From Pirellulales bacterium (lineage in GTDB: Bacteria > Planctomycetota > Planctomycetia > Pirellulales > JAEUIK01): a stretch of 64,000 nt of DNA. Both the position numbers and the translations under genes were made by a program. A model generated the notes under the pieces. The model saw only the letters and a program-made list of their open reading frames with translations, was not told where the DNA came from and did no database searches. Shown here piece after piece: positions 9,398 through 19,108 of this stretch (positions are counted from its first letter, which is position 1; each line of letters begins with the position of its first letter). The stretch lies in assembly GCA_019636335.1 (NCBI GenBank), contig JAHBXR010000021.1, forward strand, positions 61,513 to 125,512, given 5' to 3'.

Positions 9398-10918
9398 ATG
9401 ATGGCCACCACGACGACGAACGAGCTTTGGCTGGGCCGCCACTTCATCGACGGTGCGTGGCACGATGCCGGTGGAGAACGGTTCGAGAACTATTGCCCGG
9501 CACACTTCGAGCTGATCCTGGGGACCTATCCGCGTGGCTCTCGGGAAGAAGTGGAAGCCGCCGTGGCGGCCGCGCGGCGGGCCTTTGGACCGTGGCGCCG
9601 CACGAGCCAGATCAAGCGGGGCGAGCTGTTTCTGCGTCTGGCCGAGCTCGTTCGACGCGACGTTGACGAGCTGGCGGCGATCGTGGCCCGCGAAAGTGGC
9701 AAGATCCTGAACGAAGCCCGGGCCGAAGTGGTCGAAGGGCTGCACATGATCGAGTACGTGGCCGGCACGGCCCGGCAGCCGGTGGGACAGATCGTGGCCT
9801 CGGAGATCGAGGCTAAGGATCTGTACGTGCGACGGAAGCCGCGCGGCGTGGTGGCCGTCATTACGCCGTGGAACTTCCCCTTCGCCGTGCCCCTGTGGAT
9901 GCTCGGGCCCAGCCTGGTCGAAGGAAACACGACCGTCTTCAAGCCGTCGGAAGAGACGCCCGAGATCGGCGCCCGGCTGATCGCCTTGTTCGCGGAAGCC
10001 GGTTTCCCGGCGGGTACCATCAACCTGGTGCATGGCCTGGGAGAGGAAGCGGGGGATGCCCTTGCCCGCCATCCGCAGGTCGACGTGGTGGCCTTTACCG
10101 GCAGTTACGACGTCGGTTCGCACATTCGCCGGCTGGCGGCCGAATCGGACCATAAGACCTGCGCCTGCGAGATGGGCTCGAAGAGCGCCGTCATCGTCTG
10201 TAAGGATGCAGAGCTGGAGCTTGCCTGCGATGCAGCCGTATTGAGCGCTTTTAAGACAAGTGGGCAGCGCTGCGTGTCGGGCAGTCGCATGATCGTGCAT
10301 CGCGAGTTGCTCGATCGCTTTGTCGATGGTTTTGTCGATCGGGCGAAGCGTCTGTGCTTTGGCGATCCCTTCGACGCGAAATCATTCAGCGGCCCGCTCA
10401 TCAATAAGGCAGCCGTCGACAAAGTCGCGCGCTACAACGATCTGGCCCGGACCGAAGGGGCCGAGATCCTGCTTGACGGCGGCCGGATCATGGACGACGA
10501 GCACTCGTTGGGACATTACCTGTCGCCGTTCATCTACCAGCAAGAGCACCGGCCAGGCTTGCGGACGATTCGCGAAGAAGTCTTTGGGCCGCACGTCGCG
10601 GTGATTCCCTTTTCCGACGACGACGAGGCGGTGCAGATCTACAACGACACGCCTTATGGCCTGTCGATGGCGGTGATTACTCGCGACTTCCGCCGTTGGC
10701 GCTACTACCGCGATGAATGCGACTATGGCATGGGCTACGTGAACCTGCCGTGCATCGGTGCCGAGGTCCACGTGCCCTTTGGCGGGGTGAAACGCAGCGG
10801 CAACGGGCAACCTTCGGCGGCGGCGCTGGTCGATGCCGTGACACATCGCACGGCGTTCACCGTGAATCACGATACGCACATCACGATGGCACAAGGCATG
10901 AGTGCCAAAGTGGAATAA
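9398..10918 (+). CDS. Aldehyde dehydrogenase (ALDH7-like)
   Basis: A 506-residue NAD(P)-dependent aldehyde dehydrogenase. Key features are TPWNFPFAVP (catalytic Asn), the general-base Glu in CACEMGSKSA (about residue 257), the nucleophile Cys in TSGQRCVSGSR (about 291) and EEVFGPHVAV. The C-terminal NLPCIGAEVHVPFGGVKRSG resembles the ALDH7/alpha-aminoadipate semialdehyde branch. The next gene, 11 bp downstream, is a class III aminotransferase, so the pair likely converts an omega-amino acid to a semialdehyde and then to an acid (GABA or lysine degradation are candidates). AAAGGA lies just before the ATG; a second ATG at 9401 is equally spaced for translation. Confidence 0.88.
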   Translation: MMATTTTNELWLGRHFIDGAWHDAGGERFENYCPAHFELILGTYPRGSREEVEAAVAAARRAFGPWRRTSQIKRGELFLRLAELVRRDVDELAAIVARESGKILNEARAEVVEGLHMIEYVAGTARQPVGQIVASEIEAKDLYVRRKPRGVVAVITPWNFPFAVPLWMLGPSLVEGNTTVFKPSEETPEIGARLIALFAEAGFPAGTINLVHGLGEEAGDALARHPQVDVVAFTGSYDVGSHIRRLAAESDHKTCACEMGSKSAVIVCKDAELELACDAAVLSAFKTSGQRCVSGSRMIVHRELLDRFVDGFVDRAKRLCFGDPFDAKSFSGPLINKAAVDKVARYNDLARTEGAEILLDGGRIMDDEHSLGHYLSPFIYQQEHRPGLRTIREEVFGPHVAVIPFSDDDEAVQIYNDTPYGLSMAVITRDFRRWRYYRDECDYGMGYVNLPCIGAEVHVPFGGVKRSGNGQPSAAALVDAVTHRTAFTVNHDTHITMAQGMSAKVE

Positions 10919-10929
10919 GGGAGGCGCCG

Positions 10930-12258
10930 ATGTCCGCTCCGAAATCGCACGATACGCAAGCAGGGATCGAACCGATGGCCACAGTCTATAACATGCCTCT
11001 GCAAGAGGCGCCCCACCTGGTGACACCGCTCCCCGGCCCAAAGGCGGCTGCCTGGGTGGCGCGCGATCGGGCCGTGCTTTCGCCTTCGTACACGCGTGAC
11101 TATCCGCTCGTGGCGCGGCGAGGATGGGGCTGCGCCATCGAAGACGTCGACGGTAACGTGTTTCTCGATTTCACGGCTGGCCTGGCGGTGACGTCGACGG
11201 GGCACGCTCATCCCGAGGTGGTAGCGGCCATCACCGAACAGGCCAACCGGCTGCTGCACATGTCGGGCACCGATTTCTATTACCCCGCCGAGGTCGAACT
11301 GGCCGAACGACTCGTCAAGCTCGCCCCAGGAACCAGCCCCAAAAAAGTATTCTTCACGAACAGCGGCACCGAGTCGGTCGAGGCGGCGATGAAGCTGGCC
11401 ATGTACCACACGGGCCGCAAGCGTTTCCTGGCCTTTCAAGGGGCGTTTCATGGCCGGACGCTGGGCTCCCTTTCGTTGTGTGCTTCGAAGGCGGTCCACC
11501 GCCGGGGTTACGCCCCGCTCTTGCCGGGCACGCACTGGGTAAACTACGACTGCCCGCGCAGCGAGATCGAGAAACTCTTTGCGACGGTGGCGCCGCCGGA
11601 AGAAGTGGCGGCTATCTTCGTCGAGCCGGTACAGGGAGAAGGCGGTTACCGGGTGCCGAGTCCCGAGTTCTTGCCCATGCTACGCGATCTGTGCGACGAG
11701 CATGGCATTCTGCTGGCGGCCGATGAGGTGCAAACGGGCATCGGCCGCACGGGGCGCATGTTCGCGCTCGAGCATTTCGGCGTCGAGCCCGATCTGCTCT
11801 GCTTGGCGAAGGGTTTAGCGAGCGGCATGCCGATCGGGGCCATGATCGCGCGCGAGCGGCTGATGAACTGGCCCCCGGGAAGTCACGCCTCGACGTTCGG
11901 CGGCAACCCGGTCTGCGCTGCGGCGGCCCTGGCCACGCTCGAACTGATCGAGCGAGAGTACCTCGACAACGCGCGCCAGCGTGGCGAGCAACTCAAGGCG
12001 GGGCTCGATCAACTGGCCGAGGCGCATGCTCATCTGAACGACGTTCGCGGCTTGGGGCTGATGGTGGCCGTCGACGTGGTGGCCGCTGGTGCTCCCTGCC
12101 CGCAACGTCGCGATGCAATCATCCAAGCGGCCTTCAAGCGAGGCCTGCTGCTGGTCGGCTGTGGCAAGTCGGCGGTACGGTTCTGCCCGGGCTTGTGCGT
12201 CACCTCGCACCAGATCGCCACGGGCCTGCGTATTTTTGCCCAGATCTGCAGCGAATAA
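10930..12258 (+). CDS. Class III PLP-dependent aminotransferase (4-aminobutyrate/omega-amino acid type)
   Basis: A 442-residue fold-type I aminotransferase. It shows NSGTESVEAAMKLA for cofactor phosphate, FHGRTLGSLSL, the DEVQTGIGRTG motif (Asp to the pyridine N), and the Schiff-base Lys in CLAKGLASGMPIGA at about residue 293, then STFGGNPVCAAAA. It starts at an ATG with a strong GGGAGG just upstream and follows the aldehyde dehydrogenase closely, so both likely form one catabolic operon. GABA transaminase or lysine 6-aminotransferase are the leading specificities. Confidence 0.9.
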   Translation: MSAPKSHDTQAGIEPMATVYNMPLQEAPHLVTPLPGPKAAAWVARDRAVLSPSYTRDYPLVARRGWGCAIEDVDGNVFLDFTAGLAVTSTGHAHPEVVAAITEQANRLLHMSGTDFYYPAEVELAERLVKLAPGTSPKKVFFTNSGTESVEAAMKLAMYHTGRKRFLAFQGAFHGRTLGSLSLCASKAVHRRGYAPLLPGTHWVNYDCPRSEIEKLFATVAPPEEVAAIFVEPVQGEGGYRVPSPEFLPMLRDLCDEHGILLAADEVQTGIGRTGRMFALEHFGVEPDLLCLAKGLASGMPIGAMIARERLMNWPPGSHASTFGGNPVCAAAALATLELIEREYLDNARQRGEQLKAGLDQLAEAHAHLNDVRGLGLMVAVDVVAAGAPCPQRRDAIIQAAFKRGLLLVGCGKSAVRFCPGLCVTSHQIATGLRIFAQICSE

Positions 12259-12271
12259 CCCTTCGGGCAGG

Positions 12272-13276
12272 CTACGGCGCCTTGTCGGTGGGGCCCAAGA
12301 CCTCGATGGCCTTGTGTCCTTTGAAAGAACCGGGCTTGGCGCGGAACTTCGCCGCGCCTTCGACCAGCACCTCGATCGGCGAACGGATGTCTTTCTCGGT
12401 GGTGATAACATCACCAACGCGCAAACCGATCAGTTCGCGTGCCGTGAGATGAGTCTCGGCCAGTTGCACGACGATATTCACGAGCGATCCGTGCAGATTC
12501 TGTGAGAGCTGCTTGATGCTCTCGGCATTCGACGTGCGGCGGCCGTAGGCGGTCCAACTGTTCGATGTCAGCCGGCTGCTGATGCGCTCGATGGCGTTGT
12601 AGGGAATGCAGAGGTTCATCATGCCGCGCAGCTCGCCCAGCGTGAGCTCGAAACTGATGAGCACGACCACCTCGTTCGGCGGCACGATCTGCACAAGTTG
12701 CGGGTTGCTCTCGACGCGGACGACCGAGAGAGTCAACTCGAGCACGTTCTCCCAGGCGCGGCGCATCTCGGCCAGGAACAAGCTCGTAATGCGGGAGACC
12801 AGCCGTAGCTCGATTTCGGTCAGCGGGCGGCGAGCCAGCGGCGCGCTCTCTTTGCTGCCACCTAGCAGACGATCGATGATCGGATAGAGGATCGACGGGT
12901 TGATGTCGAGAATCAGGTTGCCTTCGAGCGGCTCGGCCTTCAGCAGGTTGAAGCAGGTGGGATTCTCGAGACTGAAGACAAACTCGCTGTAGGTGAGCTG
13001 ATCGACGCTCGTCAGCTTGACCTCGACGATGCTGCGCAGCAATGTCGAGAGCTGTGCTCCAAAATTGCGACCGAAGCCCTCGTAGAGGGTCTGCAAGGCG
13101 CGCATCTGGTCCTTGCCGACGCGCTCGGGACGCTTGAAATCGTAGGCGGTGACCTTTTCGCGCGGGCGTCCGGCATCGGAGCGCGAGCCACCACGCTGGC
13201 CGCCTGGCGAGGGGGCGCTATCGAGCGAAGAGAGCAGGCTTTCGACCTCAGCCTGGCTGAGTATCTCTCCAGACAT
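12272..13276 (-). CDS. fliM: Flagellar motor switch protein FliM
   Basis: A 334-residue C-ring protein that binds phospho-CheY and sets rotation direction. The N-terminus ILSQAEVESLLSSL is the CheY-binding segment. The CheC-like middle domain runs through TLYEGFGRNFGAQLS and LGELRGMMNLCIPYNAIE. The C-terminal SpoA domain ends in ELIGLRVGDVITTEK. No other flagellar gene is next to it; it is convergent with the aminotransferase and just downstream of proA on the same strand, an unusual place for a flagellar structural gene. Confidence 0.93.
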   Translation of the reverse strand: MSGEILSQAEVESLLSSLDSAPSPGGQRGGSRSDAGRPREKVTAYDFKRPERVGKDQMRALQTLYEGFGRNFGAQLSTLLRSIVEVKLTSVDQLTYSEFVFSLENPTCFNLLKAEPLEGNLILDINPSILYPIIDRLLGGSKESAPLARRPLTEIELRLVSRITSLFLAEMRRAWENVLELTLSVVRVESNPQLVQIVPPNEVVVLISFELTLGELRGMMNLCIPYNAIERISSRLTSNSWTAYGRRTSNAESIKQLSQNLHGSLVNIVVQLAETHLTARELIGLRVGDVITTEKDIRSPIEVLVEGAAKFRAKPGSFKGHKAIEVLGPTDKAP

Positions 13277-13301
13277 CCATGTCTCCCAGCGAAGGGTAAC
13301 G

Positions 13302-14576
13302 CTACTGGCGAATCTGACCGTCTCCGACGATCACATACTTGTAGCTGGTAAGCTCTTTCAGACCGCACGGCCCGCGGGCGTGGAACTTGTCGGTGCTGAT
13401 GCCGATCTCGGCCCCCAGCCCGATGCAGCCCCCGTCGTTGAAGCGTGTGCTGGCATTTACGACCACGGCCGAGCTATCGACCCGGGCGGTAAATCGCCGG
13501 GCGGCGACTTCGTCGCGCGTGATGATGGCATCCGTATGGTGCGAACCGTAGCGGTTGATGCGTTCGATGGCCTCGTCGAGCGAGGCGACGACGTTGGCCG
13601 AAATAATGGGGGCCAGATACTCGGCCCCCCAGTCCTCCTCGGTCGCCTCGACGGCGCCCGGCACGAGCTCGCAGACGCGCTCATCGCCTCGAATCTCGAC
13701 ACCGCGGGCGGCCAGGGCCGCGCCGATGCGGGGCAGGAACTCGGCCGCCACGTCCGCATGCACCAACAGCGATTCGGCCGCGTTGCAGACCCCCATCCGC
13801 TGGCACTTGGCGTTGATCGCAATGGTCTCGGCCATGTCGAGATCGGCCGCACGATCGACGTAGAGGTGGCAATTGCCAGTGAAATGCTTGATGACCGGCA
13901 TGCGTGCTTCGGCCGCCACGCGGCGAATCAGTCCCTCGCCTCCACGGGGAATGGCGAGATCGATGTACTGGTCGAGCCCCAGGAAGTGCCCGACGGCTGC
14001 GCGGTCGGTCGTCTCGACGAGTTGCACGGCATCGACGGGCAACCCGGTCTCGACGAGCGCCTCGCGCAGCAACTCGGCCAGCGCCTGGTTCGAATGCCGC
14101 GCCTCTTTGCCGCCGCGCAGAATCACGGCGTTGCCGCTCTTCACGCAGATGGCCGCGGCATCGATCGTCACGTTGGGACGAGACTCGTAGATGAAGAACA
14201 CCACGCCGAGGGGCACCCGGATCTTGTCGACCCGCAGACCGTTCGGCCGCGTCGAAGTTTCGATCACTTCGCCGACGGGATCGGCCAGCGTGGCGACCTC
14301 TTCGACCGCGGCGGCCAAATCTTCGAGACGAGCGGGAGTCAGCCGCAGACGATCGATCTGCGCATCGGTCAGGCCATTGGCCCGCGCGTCGGCAAGATCG
14401 CGCTCGTTGGCGGCGATGAGGTCGGCGTGACGTTCGCGTAGCAAGCGGGCGGAGCGGGCGAGCCATTGCTGCTTCTGCTCCGTCGGGACGGTCCCCAACT
14501 CGAACGAGGCACGGTGTGCCCGCTGGGCGGTCTCGACACAATAGCGACGCAGATCGTTGGTCTCGGCAATGGCCAT
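13302..14576 (-). CDS. proA: Gamma-glutamyl phosphate reductase
   Basis: A 424-residue NADPH-dependent enzyme of proline synthesis that reduces glutamyl 5-phosphate to glutamate semialdehyde. Seen are GVVFFIYESRPNVTIDAAA, VILRGGKEARHSN, the catalytic Cys in CQRMGVCNAAES (about residue 263), DWGAEYLAPII and the C-terminal RGPCGLKELTSYKYV. The ATG at 14576 matches the family N-terminus; an in-frame upstream start adds 13 basic residues and is less likely. proB is not adjacent in this window. Confidence 0.95.
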   Translation of the reverse strand: MAIAETNDLRRYCVETAQRAHRASFELGTVPTEQKQQWLARSARLLRERHADLIAANERDLADARANGLTDAQIDRLRLTPARLEDLAAAVEEVATLADPVGEVIETSTRPNGLRVDKIRVPLGVVFFIYESRPNVTIDAAAICVKSGNAVILRGGKEARHSNQALAELLREALVETGLPVDAVQLVETTDRAAVGHFLGLDQYIDLAIPRGGEGLIRRVAAEARMPVIKHFTGNCHLYVDRAADLDMAETIAINAKCQRMGVCNAAESLLVHADVAAEFLPRIGAALAARGVEIRGDERVCELVPGAVEATEEDWGAEYLAPIISANVVASLDEAIERINRYGSHHTDAIITRDEVAARRFTARVDSSAVVVNASTRFNDGGCIGLGAEIGISTDKFHARGPCGLKELTSYKYVIVGDGQIRQ

Positions 14577-14935
14577 GCTAGCTCGCGATCGATAACGGCT
14601 GGCTGGCCGCTGCAAATGGTTTCGTATTCATGGCTTAAACAAATTCGGGACGCGGCGTTTTTCGCACGAAAAATGCCGCGAAGGCCACCGCGCAAGTATC
14701 GCTCAACCCCCAGGGAGAGTCAACGTCGGTCGTGTAGTCGCAGCATGCTTCCGGCGGTGCGCTATCAGCGGCAAACCGCGCCGGCACGCGACCTTTTGCT
14801 CGCTGAAGGTCGACTCCGAGAGAACCGACATTGACCCAGGTTGGGGAATGTTCTATTTCCTTCGCCGCATTCGCGCCAGCCGACGCAGAGCGAACGGCTG
14901 CGCGCTCACGTCTTGAAACGCCAGGTTCCTGGTAC
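14577..14935. other. 359-bp divergent intergenic region between proA and a lipase gene
   Basis: Nothing beyond expected promoters could be recognised; the open frames are short and lack family signals. Confidence 0.4.
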
Positions 14936-17059
14936 ATGGTCACCATGCAAGTCGCCGATCAGCTTGCGCTCGCCGCAAGCCCGACACGCTGCGCGCCCCC
15001 ACGGTTCGGGTGGGGAGCCTGGCTTGCGCCCTGTTTGTTGCTCTGCCTGGCTGGCTGTGCCGCCTCGGGCAATGTGGCGCTGCGTTCGGTGCCGAAGAAC
15101 CCCCTGACCGAGCGGCTCCTCATCTCGGCCAAAGGCTACGCCGAACCGAGCGATCGGACCGCGCAATTGCTGCGCAAATACGATCTGGCGGGAACGCTCA
15201 AGGAAAGCCCGCGCGAGACGTTGGTCGGGCTGCGCACAGTGACGCAGGAGGAGCCTTCGGCCGAGAAGCTCTATGCCTTTGCCGAGTTATCCTACCTGGC
15301 GGGCAAGCGCGTTCAGGCCGTGAATCAACAGGAGGCGCTCGACCTCTACTCGGCGGCGGTGGCGCACGCCTACCTGTACCTGTTCGACGATCGCGTTGGC
15401 TACGGACGCAACCCGTACGATCCGCAATTCCGCGGCGCGTGCGATCTGTACAACGGCGCCCTCGAAGACGCGCTGCGCATCGTCTCGAAGAAGCAGGGCA
15501 TTACGCCGGGCGCCACGCATTCGCTCACCATCGCTGGCAGCACCTGGGATTTATCCGTCGTTTCGCGCAGCAAGGCATGGCACGACACAGATTTTGAGCG
15601 ATTCGAGTTCGTCTCCGATTACGAGATTCGCGGCCTGACGAACCGCTATCAGACGCACGGGCTGGGTGTGCCGTTGATCGCCGTGCGCAAACCGCACAAG
15701 GGCGCGCATGCGGCGGAAGACTACTACCCGCCTGGCCTGAGCTTTCCGGTCACGGCCTTCCTCCGCGTGATGCCCCCCGTGGCAGACGCTTCGGCCGCCG
15801 GAGGCGTGCGCCGTCAGGCGTTGCTCGAGCTGTACGACCCGCTGACCTCGACCGATATCAACGTCGCGGGCGCCCGGGTACCGTTGGAGAGCGATCTGAG
15901 CACGCCGCTGGCGTACTTCCTCGACCGGCCCGAGTTTGTCGATACGTCGACCATCGGATTATTGTCGCCAGCCGAGAGCCAGGAGACGCGCGGGCTGAAG
16001 ATGGTGCAGCCCTATCAGCCGGGCAAGATCCCGGTGATCCTGGTGCATGGCCTGTGGTCGAGCCCGATCACCTGGATGGAGATGTTCAACGACCTGCGCA
16101 GCGATCCGCTCATCCGCGCGCACTACCAATTCTGGTTCTATCAATATCCGTCGGGGCAGCCATTTTGGATCAGTGCGACGCAGTTCCGGGCCGACCTGTG
16201 GGGGGCGCGCGAGAAGCTCGACCCCGCGCACCGCGAACCGGCGCTCGACCAGATGATTCTGGTAGGGCACAGCATGGGTGGTCTGGTGTCGAAGATGCAG
16301 ACCGTCGAGAGTGCCGATGCGTTCTGGCGGATCGTGTCGGACCGCCCCTTCACCGATTTGAAGGCCGATCCGGCCACGCGCACCGAGCTCGAACGACTGT
16401 TCTTCTTCCATCCGAATCCTTCGGTGCGGCGCGTCGTCACGATCGGCACGCCCCATCGTGGCAGCCAGTTCGCCAACGCCACGACGCGTTATCTGGGGCA
16501 CAAGCTGATCTCGCTACCGCAGATGATGGTGGCGCAAACGCAGACGTTGTATCGCGAAAACTCCGACCTCTTCCGCGATGCAAGCCTGCTGACGATGACG
16601 ACCAGCATCGATTCGCTCGCGCCCGATTCACCCGTGTTGCCCGTGCTGCTAACGTCTCCCCAAGCCCCTTGGGTGCGCTATCACAACATCGTGGGCGTGG
16701 TCGAAGACACGGGCTGGAAGGGGCGGTTCGCCGGCCGCGGCGATGGCATCGTGGACTTCTCGAGTGCCCATCTCGACAACGTCGAGAGCGAGATCGCGGT
16801 GAATGCCGATCATCTCACGGTGCATCGGCATCCGCGCAGCGTGCTCGAAGTGCGCCGCATTCTGCTCGAGCAGCACGCCGAGTTGCATCCGGCACGGCCG
16901 CCGGGACCGCGCTTGTACCAGGCGACGGCGCCGCCGAACGTGGGTCCGCACCTTCCACCGGGTGCGCCCACCACGCCCCCCTGGCCGGCGGATCGGGCCG
17001 CGACTAGCGATCCGGCGGCTGGCTGGCCAACTGCACCAGTGCCTCGCGGACCCGGCTGA
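14936..17059 (+). CDS. Lipoprotein alpha/beta hydrolase (lipase-like)
   Basis: A 707-residue protein with a lipoprotein signal ending in LCLAGC (lipobox Cys at about 41), so it is likely tethered to a membrane. The catalytic domain starts near residue 365 with VILVHGLWSSPITW. The nucleophile elbow GHSMGG is at about 444-449, TIGTPHRGSQFA follows, and a late NADHLTVHRHP offers the His. The first 350 residues are a planctomycete-type extension without a recognised family. The Pro-rich tail overlaps the end of the convergent nucleoside hydrolase gene by 56 bp. Substrate is unknown; an ester or lipid is likely. Confidence 0.85.
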   Translation: MVTMQVADQLALAASPTRCAPPRFGWGAWLAPCLLLCLAGCAASGNVALRSVPKNPLTERLLISAKGYAEPSDRTAQLLRKYDLAGTLKESPRETLVGLRTVTQEEPSAEKLYAFAELSYLAGKRVQAVNQQEALDLYSAAVAHAYLYLFDDRVGYGRNPYDPQFRGACDLYNGALEDALRIVSKKQGITPGATHSLTIAGSTWDLSVVSRSKAWHDTDFERFEFVSDYEIRGLTNRYQTHGLGVPLIAVRKPHKGAHAAEDYYPPGLSFPVTAFLRVMPPVADASAAGGVRRQALLELYDPLTSTDINVAGARVPLESDLSTPLAYFLDRPEFVDTSTIGLLSPAESQETRGLKMVQPYQPGKIPVILVHGLWSSPITWMEMFNDLRSDPLIRAHYQFWFYQYPSGQPFWISATQFRADLWGAREKLDPAHREPALDQMILVGHSMGGLVSKMQTVESADAFWRIVSDRPFTDLKADPATRTELERLFFFHPNPSVRRVVTIGTPHRGSQFANATTRYLGHKLISLPQMMVAQTQTLYRENSDLFRDASLLTMTTSIDSLAPDSPVLPVLLTSPQAPWVRYHNIVGVVEDTGWKGRFAGRGDGIVDFSSAHLDNVESEIAVNADHLTVHRHPRSVLEVRRILLEQHAELHPARPPGPRLYQATAPPNVGPHLPPGAPTTPPWPADRAATSDPAAGWPTAPVPRGPG

Positions 17060-18047
17060 TCTGCTCGGCATCGACCGTCAGGTAGCGGTGGCGCCCGCCT
17101 GCTTTTGGCTCGAAGTGGGTGACGCCCTGCGCATCGGTCGTGATTTGACCCGGTTGCGAAAGCCCGAAGTAACCGCGTTCGGGGCGCACCGCGTACAGCA
17201 CCGACGTGAGATCCCACGTCTCACGGTCGTAGGGCATCCGCAGGTAGAGCGTATACGCCTCCTGCACGGGATGATGCTCGACGTAGTTGAAGTCCTGCTC
17301 GATGCTCGCCGCGGGGTATTTAATCGCCAGACCGATCTCGAAGCCGCTGGCGACGATCTCCGTCGGCCAATCGGCAAAGACCTTGGCCGCCGAGGGAAGA
17401 TCGATATGGACGTTGTATTCCTTCTGCCGCGGATCGGTGAACATACCGGCCATCATCGAAAGCAGGCGGACGCGCTCGGCGACGAGCTCGCGTCCCGAGA
17501 GTGGCGAGTACGAGTCGGGACCGCTCTCGAGCAGCCGGGCCAGGTTCGTCGAAAAACCGACCACCACGAGCACGACCGATTTCTCGGGCGAGGAAGCCAG
17601 CAATTGACGCAGGAGGGAGACCGCTTCGGGCGCGTCCTCGCCCCGTAGCAGGTCGTGCGGGTAGCGCTGCCGGTCGCCATCGTGCGCTTGAGAGACCTGG
17701 CGAACGAACTGGCCGTCCTCCTTCTCCTTGCCGTCATGCACCATGCCGATGGGGATCTCGCCGCGACCGTAGAATTCATTGACCGCGTCGATGAAGGGGG
17801 CACAGTAGGCGTTGTCCTTGCTGATGGTCACGCCGAGCAACTGGCACTCGCCGCGCGACTGCAAGGCATGCAGGACCGAAAGGGCGAGCGCATCGTCGAT
17901 ATCGTTGCCCATGTCGGTGTCGAAGATGATGCGCACCGGCTCGGGTCGATCCGCATCGGTCGCGCGCAGCGAGCTTCCCGATGTCGTCATCAGCCAGCCA
18001 GCGACCAGCGCCCCGGCCGCGTTCATCCAGCGTGCTCGCCGCGTCAT
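17004..18047 (-). CDS. Inosine/uridine-preferring nucleoside hydrolase family protein, exported
   Basis: A 347-residue protein with an N-terminal signal-like segment (about residues 1-30) and the hallmark FDTDMGNDIDDALAL, whose Asp cluster binds calcium and ribose. Such enzymes split the N-glycosidic bond of nucleosides for salvage. The start at 18047 overlaps the stop of the upstream PPK2 gene (ATGA), so the two form an operon. Its 3' end overlaps the convergent lipase gene. Confidence 0.87.
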   Translation of the reverse strand: MTRRARWMNAAGALVAGWLMTTSGSSLRATDADRPEPVRIIFDTDMGNDIDDALALSVLHALQSRGECQLLGVTISKDNAYCAPFIDAVNEFYGRGEIPIGMVHDGKEKEDGQFVRQVSQAHDGDRQRYPHDLLRGEDAPEAVSLLRQLLASSPEKSVVLVVVGFSTNLARLLESGPDSYSPLSGRELVAERVRLLSMMAGMFTDPRQKEYNVHIDLPSAAKVFADWPTEIVASGFEIGLAIKYPAASIEQDFNYVEHHPVQEAYTLYLRMPYDRETWDLTSVLYAVRPERGYFGLSQPGQITTDAQGVTHFEPKAGGRHRYLTVDAEQISRVREALVQLASQPPDR

Positions 18048-18847
18048 TCGATCACCAGCTTGTCGAGATCGGACGCGGGGGGCGGGAATTTCGGATCCAT
18101 CTTCTCGAGGGCCTCGCGGAGCAGCTTGCTGATGACGAAATTGCGATACCATTTGCGATTCGCCGGAACAATGTGCCAGGGTGCGTAATCCGTGTTGCAG
18201 TGGGTGAGGGCGTCCTCGTAGGCCCGCTGGTAGTCGTCCCACAGCTTGCGCTCGGCCACGTCGGCCGGGCTGAGCTTCCAGCGTTTCTTGGCATCGTGCA
18301 GACGCTCTTCCAGGCGCTCTTTTTGTTCGTCCTTGCTGATGTGCAGGAAGATCTTGATGATCGTCGTGCCCCCGTCGACGAGAAACCGCTCGAAACCGTT
18401 GATCGTGTCGTAGCGTTTTTCCCACACGTCCTGCGGCACCAGATTGTGGACGCGCACGACGAGCACGTCTTCGTAGTGCGAACGATTGAAGATGCCGATA
18501 TTGCCCTTGGCGGGCACGGCCTTGTGAATGCGCCAGAGAAAGTCGTGATCGAGCTCCTCGGCGCTCGGCTGCTTGAAGGGTTTGACCTGGCAGCTTTGCG
18601 GGCTGACGCCGCGCATGACGTGGCGGATGGTGCCGTCCTTGCCGGCGGTGTCCATGCCTTGCAGCACGATAAGCAGGGCGCGACGATTCTCGGCATACAG
18701 CCGATAGGCGAGATCGGTCATCGCCGAGACGCTGGCCTCGGTCTCGGCCTCGGCGGCCTCGCGAGAATCGACGCCGTTCTTGAAACTGGCGTCAAAATCG
18801 GCAAGGCGGATCTTGTGGCCGGGCTTGACGGTGATCGGCTGCGACAT
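18044..18847 (-). CDS. Polyphosphate kinase 2 family protein (polyP:nucleotide phosphotransferase)
   Basis: A 267-residue one-domain PPK2 protein. Walker A is GMDTAGKDGT near residue 64-73. The lid/Walker B region is GIFNRSHYEDVLVVRVHN, and CNTDYAPWHIVPANRKWYRN is typical of the C-terminal half. PPK2 enzymes phosphorylate AMP/ADP or GMP/GDP with polyphosphate. It is the first gene of a two-gene operon with a nucleoside hydrolase, pointing to nucleotide salvage and energy balance. A strong hairpin lies in its 5' leader (18881-18901). Confidence 0.92.
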   Translation of the reverse strand: MSQPITVKPGHKIRLADFDASFKNGVDSREAAEAETEASVSAMTDLAYRLYAENRRALLIVLQGMDTAGKDGTIRHVMRGVSPQSCQVKPFKQPSAEELDHDFLWRIHKAVPAKGNIGIFNRSHYEDVLVVRVHNLVPQDVWEKRYDTINGFERFLVDGGTTIIKIFLHISKDEQKERLEERLHDAKKRWKLSPADVAERKLWDDYQRAYEDALTHCNTDYAPWHIVPANRKWYRNFVISKLLREALEKMDPKFPPPASDLDKLVIE

Positions 18848-18880
18848 GGCGAGTCCTGAGTGGCGTGCAGAAATCCTCTC

Positions 18881-18901
18881 GCGGCGCGAGACGCGCCGCG
18901 G
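18881..18901 (-). promoter_or_regulatory. Strong hairpin in the leader of the PPK2 gene
   Basis: Perfect 9-bp GC-only arms (CGCGGCGCG and CGCGCCGCG) around a 3-nt loop, 34 bp upstream of the PPK2 start codon. There is no T-run on either side, so it is not a simple terminator. It could shape the 5' leader; function is inference. Confidence 0.45.
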
Positions 18902-19108
18902 TTGGGCACCACTCTAGGCGGCTCGGTGCGAAAATGCAAAATGCCGGCCGCCGCGACGCAGTACAGGGTGGCGCCTGGCGTCGCGACGGCACGGCGAGGG
19001 AGGAGCGTTGCTGCGATCAGAGTTCGCTGGAATCAGCGAGGGAAGTGTCGAGCGAATCGTTCACGAAAGGATGCTGGAAAAGTCGTCCGAGAGCGGTCCG
19101 TGGCGGAT

